This document shows positions 33,145 to 44,759 of a stretch of DNA of 64,000 bases, piece after piece; the stretch's first letter is position 1; each line of letters opens with the position of its first letter. The stretch covers positions 3,435,001 through 3,499,000 of the forward strand of contig JAYJMM010000100.1 of the NCBI GenBank assembly GCA_037349105.1, given 5' to 3'. The notes beneath the pieces were generated by a model. It saw only the letters and a list, made by a program, of their open reading frames with translations. It was not told the origin of the DNA and ran no database searches. Origin of the DNA: Limnomonas spitsbergensis (taxonomy: Eukaryota > Chlorophyta > Chlorophyceae > Chlamydomonadales). The translations under genes were made by a program, and so were the position numbers.

Positions 33145-34530
33145 CTACTCAGCCAGAAACTTGCTGCACTGTTCGTAGAAGTAGGTTGCAATTACGTTGG
33201 CAATCCCAGTCGGGTTAAAATAACCCGCAAGTAGGGCCATTGTGCGAATCATGTCAGCTGCAGAAGTCGTGTCGGCAGACAGGGCGAAAATATTTGTGGT
33301 AACATAGATCTTGTTGGCATTGCTCAGAAATGAATAGCCTTCCTTCACTTGTGCACATTGCGAGCATCCCTGATATGCAGACTTCATCTGGGTGACCTTT
33401 GCTGAGAGCTGTTGGAGCGCTGTCGGGTCCGCTGCCGCCACTTCCGCTGCCTCCTCCTCTTCCTCTTACACGGATGACTCCCCGAAGGTGGCAATATTCA
33501 CGGCCACCATGCCAACAGAAAATACCTAGAAGACATGGGCAGATATGGGGATGTCAATCAGGCACTCATATATGATACAACTTTCGTGTGTGGATCAGAC
33601 CATATCAATCAGACTAAAAAATACCGTACACTGGTTATGGGATGTATATTTTAAGCCCTAAGGAATGTACATCAAAGGAATCCCCCCGTAGTACTTGCCT
33701 GGGAGAAAAATATTGATCCACATGTCACATACCCCCTGGCGGACCCCATGCCGCAGTTCACCCAGCCCGATGGTGATTTGCCCCAGCACACTGGACCAAC
33801 CCAGGTGTAGTTAGTTGGCATTGTAGCACAGACATGCCGCAGTTGGCAGAAATACCAGAACCACGGTTGTAGCTGTTTTCACGGGGTCAAGGAAAGTGCC
33901 GGAGTATCCTAAATGAGCAAATTTTTCCGGCTGAGATGAGGGCACAGAACAGCCCAATGTTCTTGTAGGCAGAATCTGGGCACGGGGATGTAGAAAAGGA
34001 AAGTTAGAACTAACACATGGAGCAACACCTCCACGTATGCAGGCAACACAGCTGTCAGGGGAATGCCACACTGTCTTTAATCATTCATGATCCCAGGAAA
34101 TTAAGGGCACCCATCCTCCTGTCACAGTAACGGCGCGGATGTGGTTGTGCTGTTTCCTTAATTTTCACGCCCCCCACGGGGCGTTCCCCCACCCCCCACC
34201 CATCATCACCTGGGCAGTATGATTTCAAGCCATGCCACGAAACAGGTGTCGTGAGAGGCTTGTTGATGTGGCAAAGACAACAACCAACTAAGTTGTACCC
34301 AGCAGGGCAGCCCGAGTAGCACATGGTAGCCTGATCGCTGACATAACCACTATTGCAAGACATGTAGCAGAAACTACCGTTATTCTCCATGCCACTGTTA
34401 CATGTACTAACGGGGATCGTCCCAACGCCACGTTCAGTGGTGTCTTTCCAACAAAATGTTTTGCCAGCCGGAATAGAGGAGCTGGAACCGCCTGAGACTG
34501 CTGTTGCGACCGCTGAGACACGTGAAGAGG
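33145..34530 (-). pseudogene. degenerate Cys-rich protein gene
   Basis: Minus-strand exon-like blocks: ~34530-34210 (CWKDTTERGVGTIP, CYMSCNSGY, MCYSGCP), 33976 onward (AYKNIGLFC), about 33830-33699 (GPVCWGKSPSGW, ends at a GC donor CCCAG|GCAAGT) and 33525-33145 (ends AE then TAG). The spaced Cys/Gly motifs are those of a protein family frequent in algae and oomycetes whose function I do not know. It is broken: the third block needs frame changes to keep its motifs, and the last exon has an in-frame TAA at 33466-33468 between two clearly related halves. A TGTAA lies 170 bases beyond the stop. The N-terminal exon was not found. A recently inactivated gene is the simplest reading; assembly error is the alternative. 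Confidence 0.55.
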
Positions 34531-35349
34531 GAAGGGTGGTATCAGACTTCGTGATCAAGCAAGGAGGCATGACATAAGGGGTGGGGCTGGGGGTTAGCCA
34601 GGGGTGCATGATAGGGGAGTCAGGCTTGATGGGTATAATAGGGTAGGGGGCGTGACAGGGGGGCACTGTTTTTTGTGCCACTATCTTAGTTATTTTCTCT
34701 TTCAGCCTTTCCTACGCAAGTTTCAGACTGTCAGTCGTGCAGACGTGCACCCCACCTAATTGTATAGAGATGGCTGGGGATGCACACATGCACTAGCAAG
34801 GATGAGTTGGTTAACGTATCTAGCTTTGTTTTTTCATTTTTTTAGCAGCACCGTGATGCGCATTGCAGCTTGAGCACAAATATTAAGTGTGAGGGCTGCG
34901 TAGACTGCTTGCATGTTTGCTACTTGATTAATTAAAGATGCCCTACAGTTTTGCTGTATGTATAGCGATCTCGATAAGAAATGCAGATAGGACCATACAG
35001 CTGGGCCGCACATGGTGGGAAGCACAAACGTCGTAATCGGAAAAGGTGTCCAACAGCCCGTTTCTGATTGATGGCGGAAGCAAGGGTGGAGAAAACACAC
35101 GAAAGTTTTCGAGGGCCCCCTTACAGTTCCTCCAGCCCTGTTCCACGAAGCGTGCTCTCAGGATGGAGGGACAATCATGTGAAAAATGGCGAAATTTGAA
35201 TCCATGTGCAGGAGATGTTCATCGGGCCGGGTATTATTCGTATGGCACTGAGATTACGCTGCTAGGACATTTTTCTTGCATCATGAATTATGCAACGACA
35301 AGGCGAGGGGGGGAAATAGTCAAAATCCCCATCGGCAAGAAAACGTGAA
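34531..35349. other. no recognisable gene
   Basis: Short open frames only; no splice-supported exon was seen. The missing first exon of the Cys-rich pseudogene could lie here. Confidence 0.4.
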
Positions 35350-35354
35350 ACGAC

Positions 35355-35550
35355 CCCCTGGCTACCTCCCCCGCCTCCGATACCAACAGTGGTCAAACTT
35401 TAATATATCAGTTAAAAACAGGATTTTGGGAAGGGAGCGGGTGGAAAGGACCCCCTGGCTACCGCCCCCGCCTCCGATACCAACAGTGGTCAAACTTTAA
35501 TTTATCAGTAAAAATCAGGATTTTGGGAAGGGAGCGGGTGGAGCAGGGAC
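35355..35550 (+). repeat. two-copy ~97 bp tandem duplication
   Basis: The block starting CCCCCTGGCTACCTCCCCC and ending GGGAAGGGAGCGGGTGGA occurs twice in direct succession (about 35353-35449 and 35450-35541) with a few differences. It looks like a recent local duplication with no coding content. Confidence 0.85.
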
Positions 35551-35959
35551 GTTTTCAATCAGCCCAGCAGTGTGCTTCCAATGGTGTTGATAAATGTAGA
35601 TGGTTCACAAATGTCAAGCGGTGAAACAAAGAATGCATCATTGCTCTAGCTACCACCTGCCAATTACATATCCTTAGATTCCTCATTTGAGACCACGAGG
35701 CTCCATAAACGAGAGGACTCACGCATCAAACTAAGTAGCATGTAACTTGAGCTTGCTGTCGTGCTGCTTCAGGCAGCTTGGTCTTCTGCTGAGTCTTAGG
35801 GAGCTACTCGCCCACTCCCCCCCTCAAACTCCCCAGTCCCCACTCCTCAGTGCTGATGGCGTACTTCGTTACATCTGCCTCCATCAGCTCCTGACCAGGG
35901 TGGGATGACTCCATGCGATCCAGGATGTGATAGCTCCACACAAGGGTGGATGGTACCCG

Positions 35960-36430
35960 CGACCCTCATGCAGATGGTGCAAGCCACTGGTCTGTTGACT
36001 CTGTTGGTGCAACTGTGCAAGGATTGGTGGCAGAGCTTTTCTCAGCAGCTGCATATGCCATCTTGTACTTCAGGGGGTAGCGGTCCGACTTGAATGCCAG
36101 CGTGCTACTGTTAGAGCCTTTGCCCATGTTAGTTTTGCTCTGGTCTGATGCACAGTCTCCGCACACAACTTCACAGAAGCCGCATGCCTCAGCACCACTT
36201 GGCTCAAAGCTACAGGCTGCCCCTCATTGGCGCAGCAAGATGTGCGCTCCGGCGTGCAACTGCATTGCTGATAGCTTGATCATCTTCCCACAGCCATGCA
36301 CCTTGCACACCGTAGGCGCATCCCCAGCTACTGGTGGTCGGACCACCGTGTTCCGTACTCTTGCTTAAGATCCTCCAACTCCCTGGGGGGGTCATCTCAA
36401 AGTGGCCAGGGCTTGGCATCATCGCCTCTG
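35960..36430 (-). mobile_element. zinc-finger transposon ORF fragment, interrupted
   Basis: Minus-strand frame with VCKVHGCGKMIKL, MQLHAGAHILL, then ACGFCEVVCGDC and a Lys/Ser-rich tail. The same frame continues on both sides of an in-frame TGA at 36224-36226. The combination of a Cys/His finger with an R/QLHxGxHIL block and CGFC recalls ORFs of large DNA transposons in algae and fungi, possibly KDZ-type; that assignment is from memory and tentative. No terminal repeats were seen. Confidence 0.4.
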
Positions 36431-37329
36431 TACAGAAACTCAGCTGACATGACTAAGCTGTGGCTTGAAGCTGGTGGAAGCTGACCAGGGATCCCCACCA
36501 GCTGGGCCAGCAAGCAGCTGAAGATGATGTCAAAGGTCGACACCTCGCACGTCACAATGGATCAACAACTGCTGCAAGAGCGAGAGCCTCGGCGGCAGGA
36601 GCAGGCTCCACAGCAGCAGCAGCAGCCGGAGTGAGAGCTAACGGAGTAGCAGGAGTAGAAAAGGAGTATAGTGATGTGATTGTGCGTTGTCACTTCGCTT
36701 CGATGAGCTCTCCTTGCTTGGGCAACCTCTCCTGTCTTGCACTCTTTCCCCTGTTGTTGATTCCTTAGAGCCACAAGGTTGCCAGTGAATGTTAAGACCT
36801 TCAAACACTGCTCACAGCAGGTTGTCATCGCTTAATTCAGTGATTACCAATGCAGCTACACCGGTTGAGTCCAGAATGGGCGTACGCACATTAGTGCATG
36901 TGGTTACGGAGCCATGACACCCCCCCATGCCAAAATTGCATGCCAAGAGGGGCCTGGTTTTCCGTGTGGAATGTTTTATGATGCATATCAACATCAAATG
37001 TCATTAGGAATGCAACGGTGTAGCTATCGGCTCACTCTGTCGTTGATTTTTGTTTTACTAAATTTCCCCAAAACAACTTGTTTCTATTTTACCCCCTTCC
37101 CCACCCCACTGTGACCCTCCGTATTTCCCAGCCCCTAGGCCAAAATTCATATTAAGACCAGATACAGTAAGACATCGTCAAGCTCTAAAACTTTCGATCA
37201 TGGAGTAGGGGTCCAGTTGTTTTTGCCCCCCCTCGAGGCAAGGTGTGGGCTTGAGGGTTTAGGGTTGCATAGAGGGGTGACACACAGCAGCCTCGTTCAT
37301 GCAAACTGAAGGTCCATTGTCCCTGTTTT
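36430..37329. other. no recognisable gene
   Basis: Contains a Gln/Glu-codon-rich stretch near 36570-36640 (GCAGCAGCAGCAGCCGGAGT) but no supported exon structure. Confidence 0.35.
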
Positions 37330-37339
37330 CCTCGCCATC

Positions 37340-37990
37340 CTCCAGGTCCATTGCCTTGTCGTGGGGGGCAGCCACTCAAGCACTGGCTGCTGCAGGGCGC
37401 ATGCAGCAGCAACTCATGCTCTGCCCCCCTGCCCTTCCACTTTTCAGGGTCCCCCCTCTTCTCCCGCCATCCACCTTATCGGGTTCATTGCCTCTTTTCC
37501 TTGGAGCAGCCACATAGGCATGGACTGCCGAACGCAGCAACGCCCCTTGCTTCCTTTTTTCTGTAGATATTTTCAAGGCATCTGCTCCTTCAGTCTTATC
37601 TATGGGACTTCGAACAACCACCCAGTCCCCCGTACCACCTGCCTCACAGCCTTTTCTCCCTCCCCCTTTCCCTTCCTGCCACCCTCCTTTTCAGGCTCCC
37701 TGCTACTTCCTATTTCAGCCCTATCCCAGGCATGCATTGCTGCGGTGCTGCCAACTGCATCAACTGCATCGCCTCACGGCGCACGCTCCCCCCCTGTCGT
37801 CCATGTTTTCAGGGTCTCTCCTCGACTGCTCTTATCAACTTCAAGCAACTATCCAGCATTCTCCTCTCCCGCCAGCCTCCCCTTCCCCTCCCGCCGCTCA
37901 CCTTTTTGGGGTCCCTGGTCCTGTCTATTTCGAGCTGCAGCAGCTGCAGCCGCTCATCCTTGTGCGCCATGTTCATCACCGGCTCAGTGG
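37340..37990 (-). repeat. four decayed copies of an exon end plus donor
   Basis: On the minus strand, the exon end GACCAGGGACCCCAAAAAGG followed by GGCGGGAGGGG is echoed at about 37800 (GAGAGACCCTGAAAACATGG), 37690 (AGGGAGCCTGAAAAGGAGGG) and 37443 (GGGGGGACCCTGAAAAGTGG), each preceded by a decayed CTGCTGCAG-rich stretch and followed by a purine-rich tract. Confidence 0.6.
37902..37990 (-). CDS. single exon of an unidentified minus-strand gene
   Basis: Between an acceptor (TTTTTGACAATAG) and a strong donor (CCCAAAAAG|GTGAGC) lie 89 bases, phase 1 in and phase 0 out, encoding a charged helical peptide with HKDERLQLLQLEIDRTRD. No domain was recognised and no further exon was joined. Its donor end is repeated downstream in the intron. 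It is divergent from the P450 gene that starts 455 bases away. Confidence 0.5.
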
Positions 37991-38444
37991 CTATTGTCAA
38001 AAATAGGGCGAGAACACAGCCTTTGTCAGGGTGACTCAGCCTCGGATTTAGCTTGTGATTAAGCTACTCTGGGGAATGCCTTGTGTTCTGCGCCGCGACA
38101 TCCCTGACCTTCTGGCATTTGCTGCTTGCATGCTGCAGCGCAAGCACCTTCCCACCTTGTGCCATGCATGCAAGCTGAACCACCGCCCTCTTGCCATCTT
38201 GGCATGCGTTTCTCTGTGTGTCAGAAGCCTGAATTAAGGATACCCCCAGGGGTTCCTACCAAGCCCTCCACATTGTGGAAAATGTGCTGCGTCAGCGAAC
38301 GACGAACATGCCGTACGTATGATGCCTCAGGATGTGCGGTCTGACATGCATCTTGCATCACAACCAGAGATCAAAACAAAGAAACAGGAATTTCGAAAGA
38401 TAGAGGCGCGATTCCGTCATTTGACAGTGCTCTCCACGTAGACG

Positions 38445-41400
38445 ATGGTCGGTTTAGATGGCAACACGGCAGCAGCGGTTGTTTTCGCCGTTGTGACAGT
38501 GATAGTCTTCGCTGTTGCCCGACCCTTGCTCTCTTTCGGGCGCAAATGGGCTATCCTAAAGGCTATACCTAGTTATGCCCCTCCCGAGCTCATCAGCGGA
38601 CATTACAACGTGATTCAGTCCGACATGGCTCATGATCTCGTCCGGGATAAGGCCCAGGTAGACATCCTGGAAATGATAAATGTAGTATTAATGACATCTT
38701 ATTCACTCTCTGAACCCCCTTACACCGTAGCACTGATGGGCACGTTTGTCTAGGGTTTTATGGCGATTGGATCCTCCCGTGCTTCCTCCTCCATGCGTCT
38801 CAAAAGACAAATTTTCGCAGGAGCTGGGTCCTGTGTTCCTCGTCCGCGTTTACCACCTGCCCGTTGTTATTGTCACTGATCCGGTGAGCGCTGTACTGGT
38901 GTCCGACAGATGTCGTTTTGTTTGTTTGCATGCAGTATGTGTTTGTGTGGCATGGAGAGAAGCAGTGAGGTTGGAAGACTGTGTGACAAATCGCCCTAAA
39001 TGTCCTAATTGCTGGCTACATGTTGCAGGTGGAGATTGTGCGCATTGCCTCCAGGGGAGAGGGCTACATCGACAAATCAGTTGAAATCTATGCCGCGTTC
39101 AACGTCATTCACGAGTGAGTCTCCCTCTCAGCCTGCCTGCCCCTCTGCTATTTCAATTTGCCCTGCCAGTACCAGGGGACCAGTACCATGTGCACCAGCT
39201 TTTTATTCATTCTTTGTTATTTTTTATGTAGAACCCCTTCACTCAAGTAAGCATTTGTGGCTCGTCCCGGACTTGTCCTTAATGACATGTTTGCTGCAAG
39301 CATACTCAATTCTGCATAGCCTGCATGTCAGGGCCATTATTAGAGACTGTGCGAACTGAAGGATGCTTGCACAACACACGCGTAGGCCATACACTCCAAA
39401 CATCTTGTCCCTGGCAAGCGATGAAACTTGGAAGGCGCTCCGAAAGTAAGTTGCGCGCTGCACAGCTCAATGCTCTAAATACTAGACTCTCACCTGGTAT
39501 CCAGATGCTCGGAGCTTCCTTTCACTGAACCATCCGAGTACTTTTGCCTTCTGTTACGTCTGCCAATGAAGACCCCTCTGCTTCCCCACCAGCCCTCGCA
39601 AGCTGAGCCCGCCTTTTCGTGTTGCTCCATCTTTCAGGTCCATCTCTCCCTGCTTCACCAGCAGCCTTGTGAAAAATGCCATGCCCGTGATCTCAGACTG
39701 CTGCGACATGATTTCAAATACCTTCAACACGGCAGGTGGGAATGTTGCTTGGTGTTGGGTTACAGCCCATGCATGAGTCAAACGAGAACAGGGATGGGAC
39801 GTGGGATGCTGACCAGTTTGAATTTTCACCCACAACCTCACTTGTCCATCTGATACTGGTATGAAGTGATTGTAAGCTGCCCTACATCTGCTGTTTTGAG
39901 AACAGTCTTTCAATCATCCAGTGACGATTCCTTCACCCGAATGGTCGTTGGTTGTGCATGTACAGGCCCCCTCGCTGAATTCAACATGAATGACGTTGCC
40001 AGGAGGGTGGTCTTGGACACAATTGGCAGATGGGGCTTCATGACCTCTTGGACGGTGAGGAAGGTACACCTGCCTGCAGATCCAATCGGAAAGTCTGATC
40101 TGAATGTGCACACTGTAGGGATGTCAAATTTGCAGGTTGGTGTCCCATTGTTTGAACATTGGTGCATTGCTTCTGTCACACTGTAGCAAACAAATGCGTA
40201 AGCCCTGCAGGAGCTTTCTTTGACTTGATTTACCCTCCGAAATCCTCATCTCCAGGCCTCTGATCTAAGCACCGACTTCAAGCTTGTGAGCATGACGGAC
40301 AATGTGCTTGATGCAAGTGCGTGAATGGGGTCCGCAGATGTGGACACCTTAATTTTCTTCTAGTATTTGTGTAGAAATCCTAGCTGGTTCAAGCATTGAA
40401 GGGTGAGCTGGTTGATGGTGAAGTGCAGACACTTCAATGGTAGGGTTTTGAGAGGAAAGGAAGGACTCCACCCTGAACTAAACGGGGTGGTAAGGATGGC
40501 GAATAATGGTGTTGCATCTTCATGCCTAAGCAGCATCTGCCATGCATTGCTTGCTGTCATTTTGCCCGTTTTGCAGCACTTGTCGAGTAGACCCACCCCT
40601 ATGAAGAAGATTGACTTTATGGCTTGATAAAAATTACGTTGCTGATAGACAAGGCCGTGTCTAAGTCCTCACAAGCCACCTCGGGCACCCTTATCTATCC
40701 TCCACCCTCTCCTCGTTTACGAGCGTGCAGTCCACAATCTCTTCACGGATCCTTTCTGGAAGATACGCGCCTTGTATGAGCCATCTGCCAAGGTTCACAG
40801 GAGTAATTGCCGGGTGTTTGATGCCCACATGGAGGCTTTTACTGTGAGGTGAGATATGCACGCATGCAATTTGACACGCGATGAAATCAACGCTCGATCA
40901 GGCTGTTCGCTTTGGTTGGTTCATAAGTTTATACAGTGTGTCTGCCGTCACCCCAATGATTAGCATCGCCCTGCAGTTATATATCTTGGGTCAGTAGTCA
41001 TATTCATTTGCGTAAATTCCTCAACGTCACCACCAGGCATGGACGAAAGGTTTTCTGTAGTTCCCGGAGCTTGGCACAGGGTGCCATGGGTCAGTCATGG
41101 GTCTGTGGTTTCTGCAAATGTAGATATTCTTAAACCTGTAGAGCAGCCTGAACTGCTTGTGAGCACTGCCTCAGCAATCGACGGGATGTTCAAGGTACAG
41201 GGTGTCAGGGCTGACAGCAATCTGTGGCAGGCAGACGGCACCACCTACTGCCCCCTGCCCTCTGACAATCTGACCCTGTAGTCACCCTTCAGTGCCCCCC
41301 AGCCACCGTCCAGGATTGCTGTTTGAATGAGTATATCTCTGAAGTCCGACCCTGTGCTGGACATGCAGCCTCCAGGAGCGCTTGAAGAAGGGAGAGCTGC

Positions 41401-43742
41401 CCGAGACCTGCATTGCTGGAGCCCTCCTGCGCACCATCGACCCGGTCACAAAGAAGCCAATGGACGGGGCCACCCTCAGGTCCAACGTGACCCTCATATT
41501 GATTGCGGGTGAGGTTGGGCACACTGGGTCTAGGATGTGATCCAGGACCAGAGGATAAAACACAGCTTATAAGGAAACCATCCAAACAATTTCCCTCCTT
41601 CAAGATTTCCACCTCCAGGGGACAAACATTGTTGACAGGCACTGTATCAGGTTGTGGGGTACTATCTGCCTACCTTTGATTCTTTCTGAGTATAAGTATA
41701 TTCCAGATGATCTTGATTGTGCCTGCAGGGTACGAGACAACAGCAAACTCGCTGACGGCCACCCTCCTCTTGCTGGCCAACCACCCTGAGGTCCTGGTCA
41801 AGATTGAGGCTGAGCTGGCATCGCTGGGTCTGCTGCATGACAGCAAGCAGAAGAAGACCACCAGGTGCGAGTTACGTGACCAGATCTATAACCAAATAAA
41901 TCTTTAGCCAGGTTTAATTCGTGTAAACTATCAATGCTGGCCTGAAAGTCCTAACCTGGCTGGTCATCAACCCCTGGCCTCTTCTGCCAGCTATTCTCTC
42001 TGTGTGCCCTGCCTCTGGCGTCTCCTGAACTTGATGCCATAGTTGCCTGAAGCAAGCTTCCGGTTCGAGTAAGCTGTGTTGTGGTGGCCAACCCCTTGCC
42101 CTGCCCAATTACCCTGTAGGCCCTTGGAGTGGAGTGACCTGGGTCGCCTGACCTATCTGAATGCAGTCATCAAAGAGAGCCTGAGGATAAGGCCGCCTGC
42201 CGCCCAAGGCTCTTGGCGTGAGACGGACAAGGCATGCAAGGTGATTTTGGTATAAGCAGGGGTACAAGGAATATGAGCTTGACCTGGTTTAGTGTGCTCT
42301 CTGGTCAATCTTCCTTTGAAACATGGCTTTTTTTGGATTCGAGTTGGCACCTTGTGTTTGATTGCGCACCTGGTTGCATCCTGATGTGTGTGTGTGATCA
42401 TCACAGATTGGTGGCTATGATGTTCCGGCTGGAACCAAGGTGGCTCTGGTCCCATACGCCATGGATCAGCAAGAGGCTGTCTATGGAAAGGATGCTCGGG
42501 AGTTTAAGCCAGAGAGGTAAGCTGAGGACCTTACATGCAAAATAGCGCTGTGCTTGACGCTGAGGTAGCGAATGACAGGTATTTCGCACATCTAAAACTG
42601 TCTACCAGAGGGACGTTTGTGAGATGAAGGGGTTGGAGGGTAACCCTCGTGGTACGGATTAGCAAACGTAGATCTTACTTCAGCATCGTTGCGCAGTCTC
42701 TTGCATGGATGCTCCAGTACTTCAAACCATTGTATTCATTGTTTGCTTACAAACCAACCTTCAGCGACTATGTTGTCTGCGTCATTGCCAAATCTCTGAA
42801 CATGGTTCGAACCACAGCTAAACAGTTATCTGAATGTAAATCTGGGTATTTGAAACTTCGCGCAGCTTCTTAATGCCGCACCTTGATGCCTTGATCTGTT
42901 TTATTGGGTGAACATGAGCTGAGCACCTGGAACAATCCTGTAATTTCCCAGGTGGCTGCAGAAAAACACCGGCTCTGACTGGGAAGGGACAGGACTGTAC
43001 AACGACACAGCTGCAGGAACTGATCAAAAAGGTGAGCCCCACTGCTGTGCAACTTGATTGTAATATTTATGTACATAATATCTCAAAATTGTTTAGCTGA
43101 ACTCCCGCGCTGTATTTAAATTTTTATAGTATTTGTTTACATTCTGTTAAAATACTTAACATTCACACACCTCTTATCTTGTATGCGTTTCATGAGTGCA
43201 CCGTATGTCCCATGCCTTTTACAGCGCCTGCTGACAAGATCAAGGAGCCTTTTGCTTTCTCGATGGGACCCCGCGATTGCGTCGGGCAGGCACTGGCTCG
43301 TATGGAGATGCAGGTGAACAGCAGGCAGCACTTGCTTCATCCCATTGTGGCATGGCCCCGATTGATTTTGTGACTGCTTCAACACGTCTACTTCGATAGA
43401 AGCCGCCCTTATAAATAAATTGCCAGGAATTAGACCCCCTTGCCTGGTTTAACGTCTCTGGGAAATCTGGAAATCTGGTTTTTTTACTAGAGTGTACAGA
43501 GATTGTGAACATGCCCATTGTCTCAGATTTTGAAATTCTTTCAGATTTATCTAGCTTCAAGTGTGAAGCTCTTATATGACCCTGTTCTACTCTTGCAGGT
43601 GTTCCTGGCCACCCTCCTGTCTCGCTTCCGATTGGCCCTGGCACCTCGCATGGGGACTCCCGCTGAGGCTCTTGATGCCATGCGCTACCACCTGACGCTC
43701 AGCATGCCAGGAGGCCTGTGGATGACAACTCAGCCGCGCTGA
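38445..43742 (+). CDS. cytochrome P450, 15 exons, 531 residues
   Basis: Heme-thiolate monooxygenase. Exons: 38445-38657, 38821-38883, 39029-39114, 39386-39445, 39638-39735, 39966-40054, 40256-40316, 40731-40843, 41376-41508, 41729-41864, 42120-42240, 42407-42516, 42952-43031, 43225-43313, 43599-43742. They total 1,596 bases with every phase consistent, the usual P450 length. Residues 10-30 form one hydrophobic anchor (VVFAVVTVIVFAVA), suggesting endoplasmic reticulum membrane with a cytosolic catalytic domain. Helix C has WKALRK. Helix I has the oxygen-activation motif AGYETT. Helix K has KESLR. PER-W follows, and the heme loop is FSMGPRDCVG with the Cys ligand, matching F-x-x-G-x-R-x-C-x-G. 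Substrate and CYP family are not assigned; sterol, fatty acid or carotenoid roles are all possible. The exon ending at 40843 has an alternative donor at 40848 that would break the phase. Confidence 0.92.
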
Positions 43743-43997
43743 TGAGTAGATGACACGCTGTGATGCGTTTTCTTCTTGACCTTGTCAATCCCTCATTTGT
43801 GGCCTGTCCTTTGGGCGACTGCGTTATTTACTTAAGGCGTCTCCCAACATGAATCAATCAAATAAATAACCGCCAATACGATTTACGCTTTGGGGCCGGG
43901 ACCGGGGCATGGCAAGCACCAGCAATCTCGATTGGTGTATTATTTTTGTTGGAGACTTTGTACCTAAGCGGGGCTCTCAGACAGGCCATTGCTGGCC

Positions 43998-44002
43998 TGT
44001 AA
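43998..44002 (+). terminator. TGTAA polyadenylation signal candidate
   Basis: TGTAA lies 256 bases after the P450 stop codon. This pentamer is the usual chlorophyte polyadenylation signal. The cleavage site cannot be seen from sequence alone. Confidence 0.4.
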
Positions 44003-44050
44003 CCTTACTTGCTGAGACCCTTATCTCTCAGTGCTGTCTTTGCACCACTG

Positions 44051-44085
44051 GATGGCATTACATCTCTGGTCCCTGCTTTAAGGGG
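44051..44085 (-). mobile_element. LINE 3'-end-like motif, partial
   Basis: The minus strand reads AAAGCAGGGACCAGAGATGT then AATGCCATCC, a diverged copy of the AGCAGGGCCCAGAGGTGT core. Confidence 0.4.
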
Positions 44086-44639
44086 AGGCAGGGTGCCACA
44101 AGGGTTGTGTGATTCAGTTGCTGGCTAGAGCAAAGATCCTGGAAGGGTTGTATGCCTTGATATCAATAATAATTGGGGTGTGTTCGCAAATCAACCCGGA
44201 TAACACTCCGTGCTGATGATCACGTCAGTATAAACAGCCAGAATTCGATTTTCTAGGAGGAGAGCATGGGCACCCTTGAAACAGATATAATCGTTAGCAG
44301 GCTTTTGCTCTCGCCTGTTGTTGTTGTGAAGTTTGTGAAGTTTTTACAGTCCAACAGAGCATCACACTTGATGCATGGGACATGTGCCCGTAAACCGGTA
44401 CAGGCACTTGATACACTAGGACAGAAAGCGAAAGTTGTTGTATAACTTGCCGAAGGTGGTCTTCTTGTAGCTCAAGCCTGTAAGTGCATATTGGAGGCAG
44501 ACCCTGGGCCATTGGCCGTAAAAAGACATTCAGCAATGGTTAGTACCTGGACAGGAATCAATACAAAGAGCCAAGAACAGGGTGTATGGCTCAGTCTCTC
44601 AAAGGGTTCATCAATGCAATGTGTGAGTTTTAAATTGGC

Positions 44640-44675
44640 AGTGACATTACATCTCTGTGCCCTGCTCAAAAGCGC
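44640..44675 (-). mobile_element. LINE 3'-end-like motif, partial
   Basis: The minus strand reads TTTTGAGCAGGGCACAGAGA then TGTAATGTCACT, matching the same core motif with a few changes. Confidence 0.45.
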
Positions 44676-44759
44676 AGAGTCTGATGAGGAGCTCTAGTTC
44701 TGCAGTTCCGATGTTCCTCCATGGCAGGTCCAGATTGTACCTGTCATAGCATCGATCGG

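Noticed and set aside
32983..33234. Plus-strand 83-codon frame
   Set aside because: Overlaps the minus-strand Cys-rich gene's last exon and has no splice or motif support.
41039..41281. 80-codon frame within the P450 locus as an extra exon
   Set aside because: Skipping it gives a phase-perfect join from 40843 to 41376 and a normal P450 length; including it does not.
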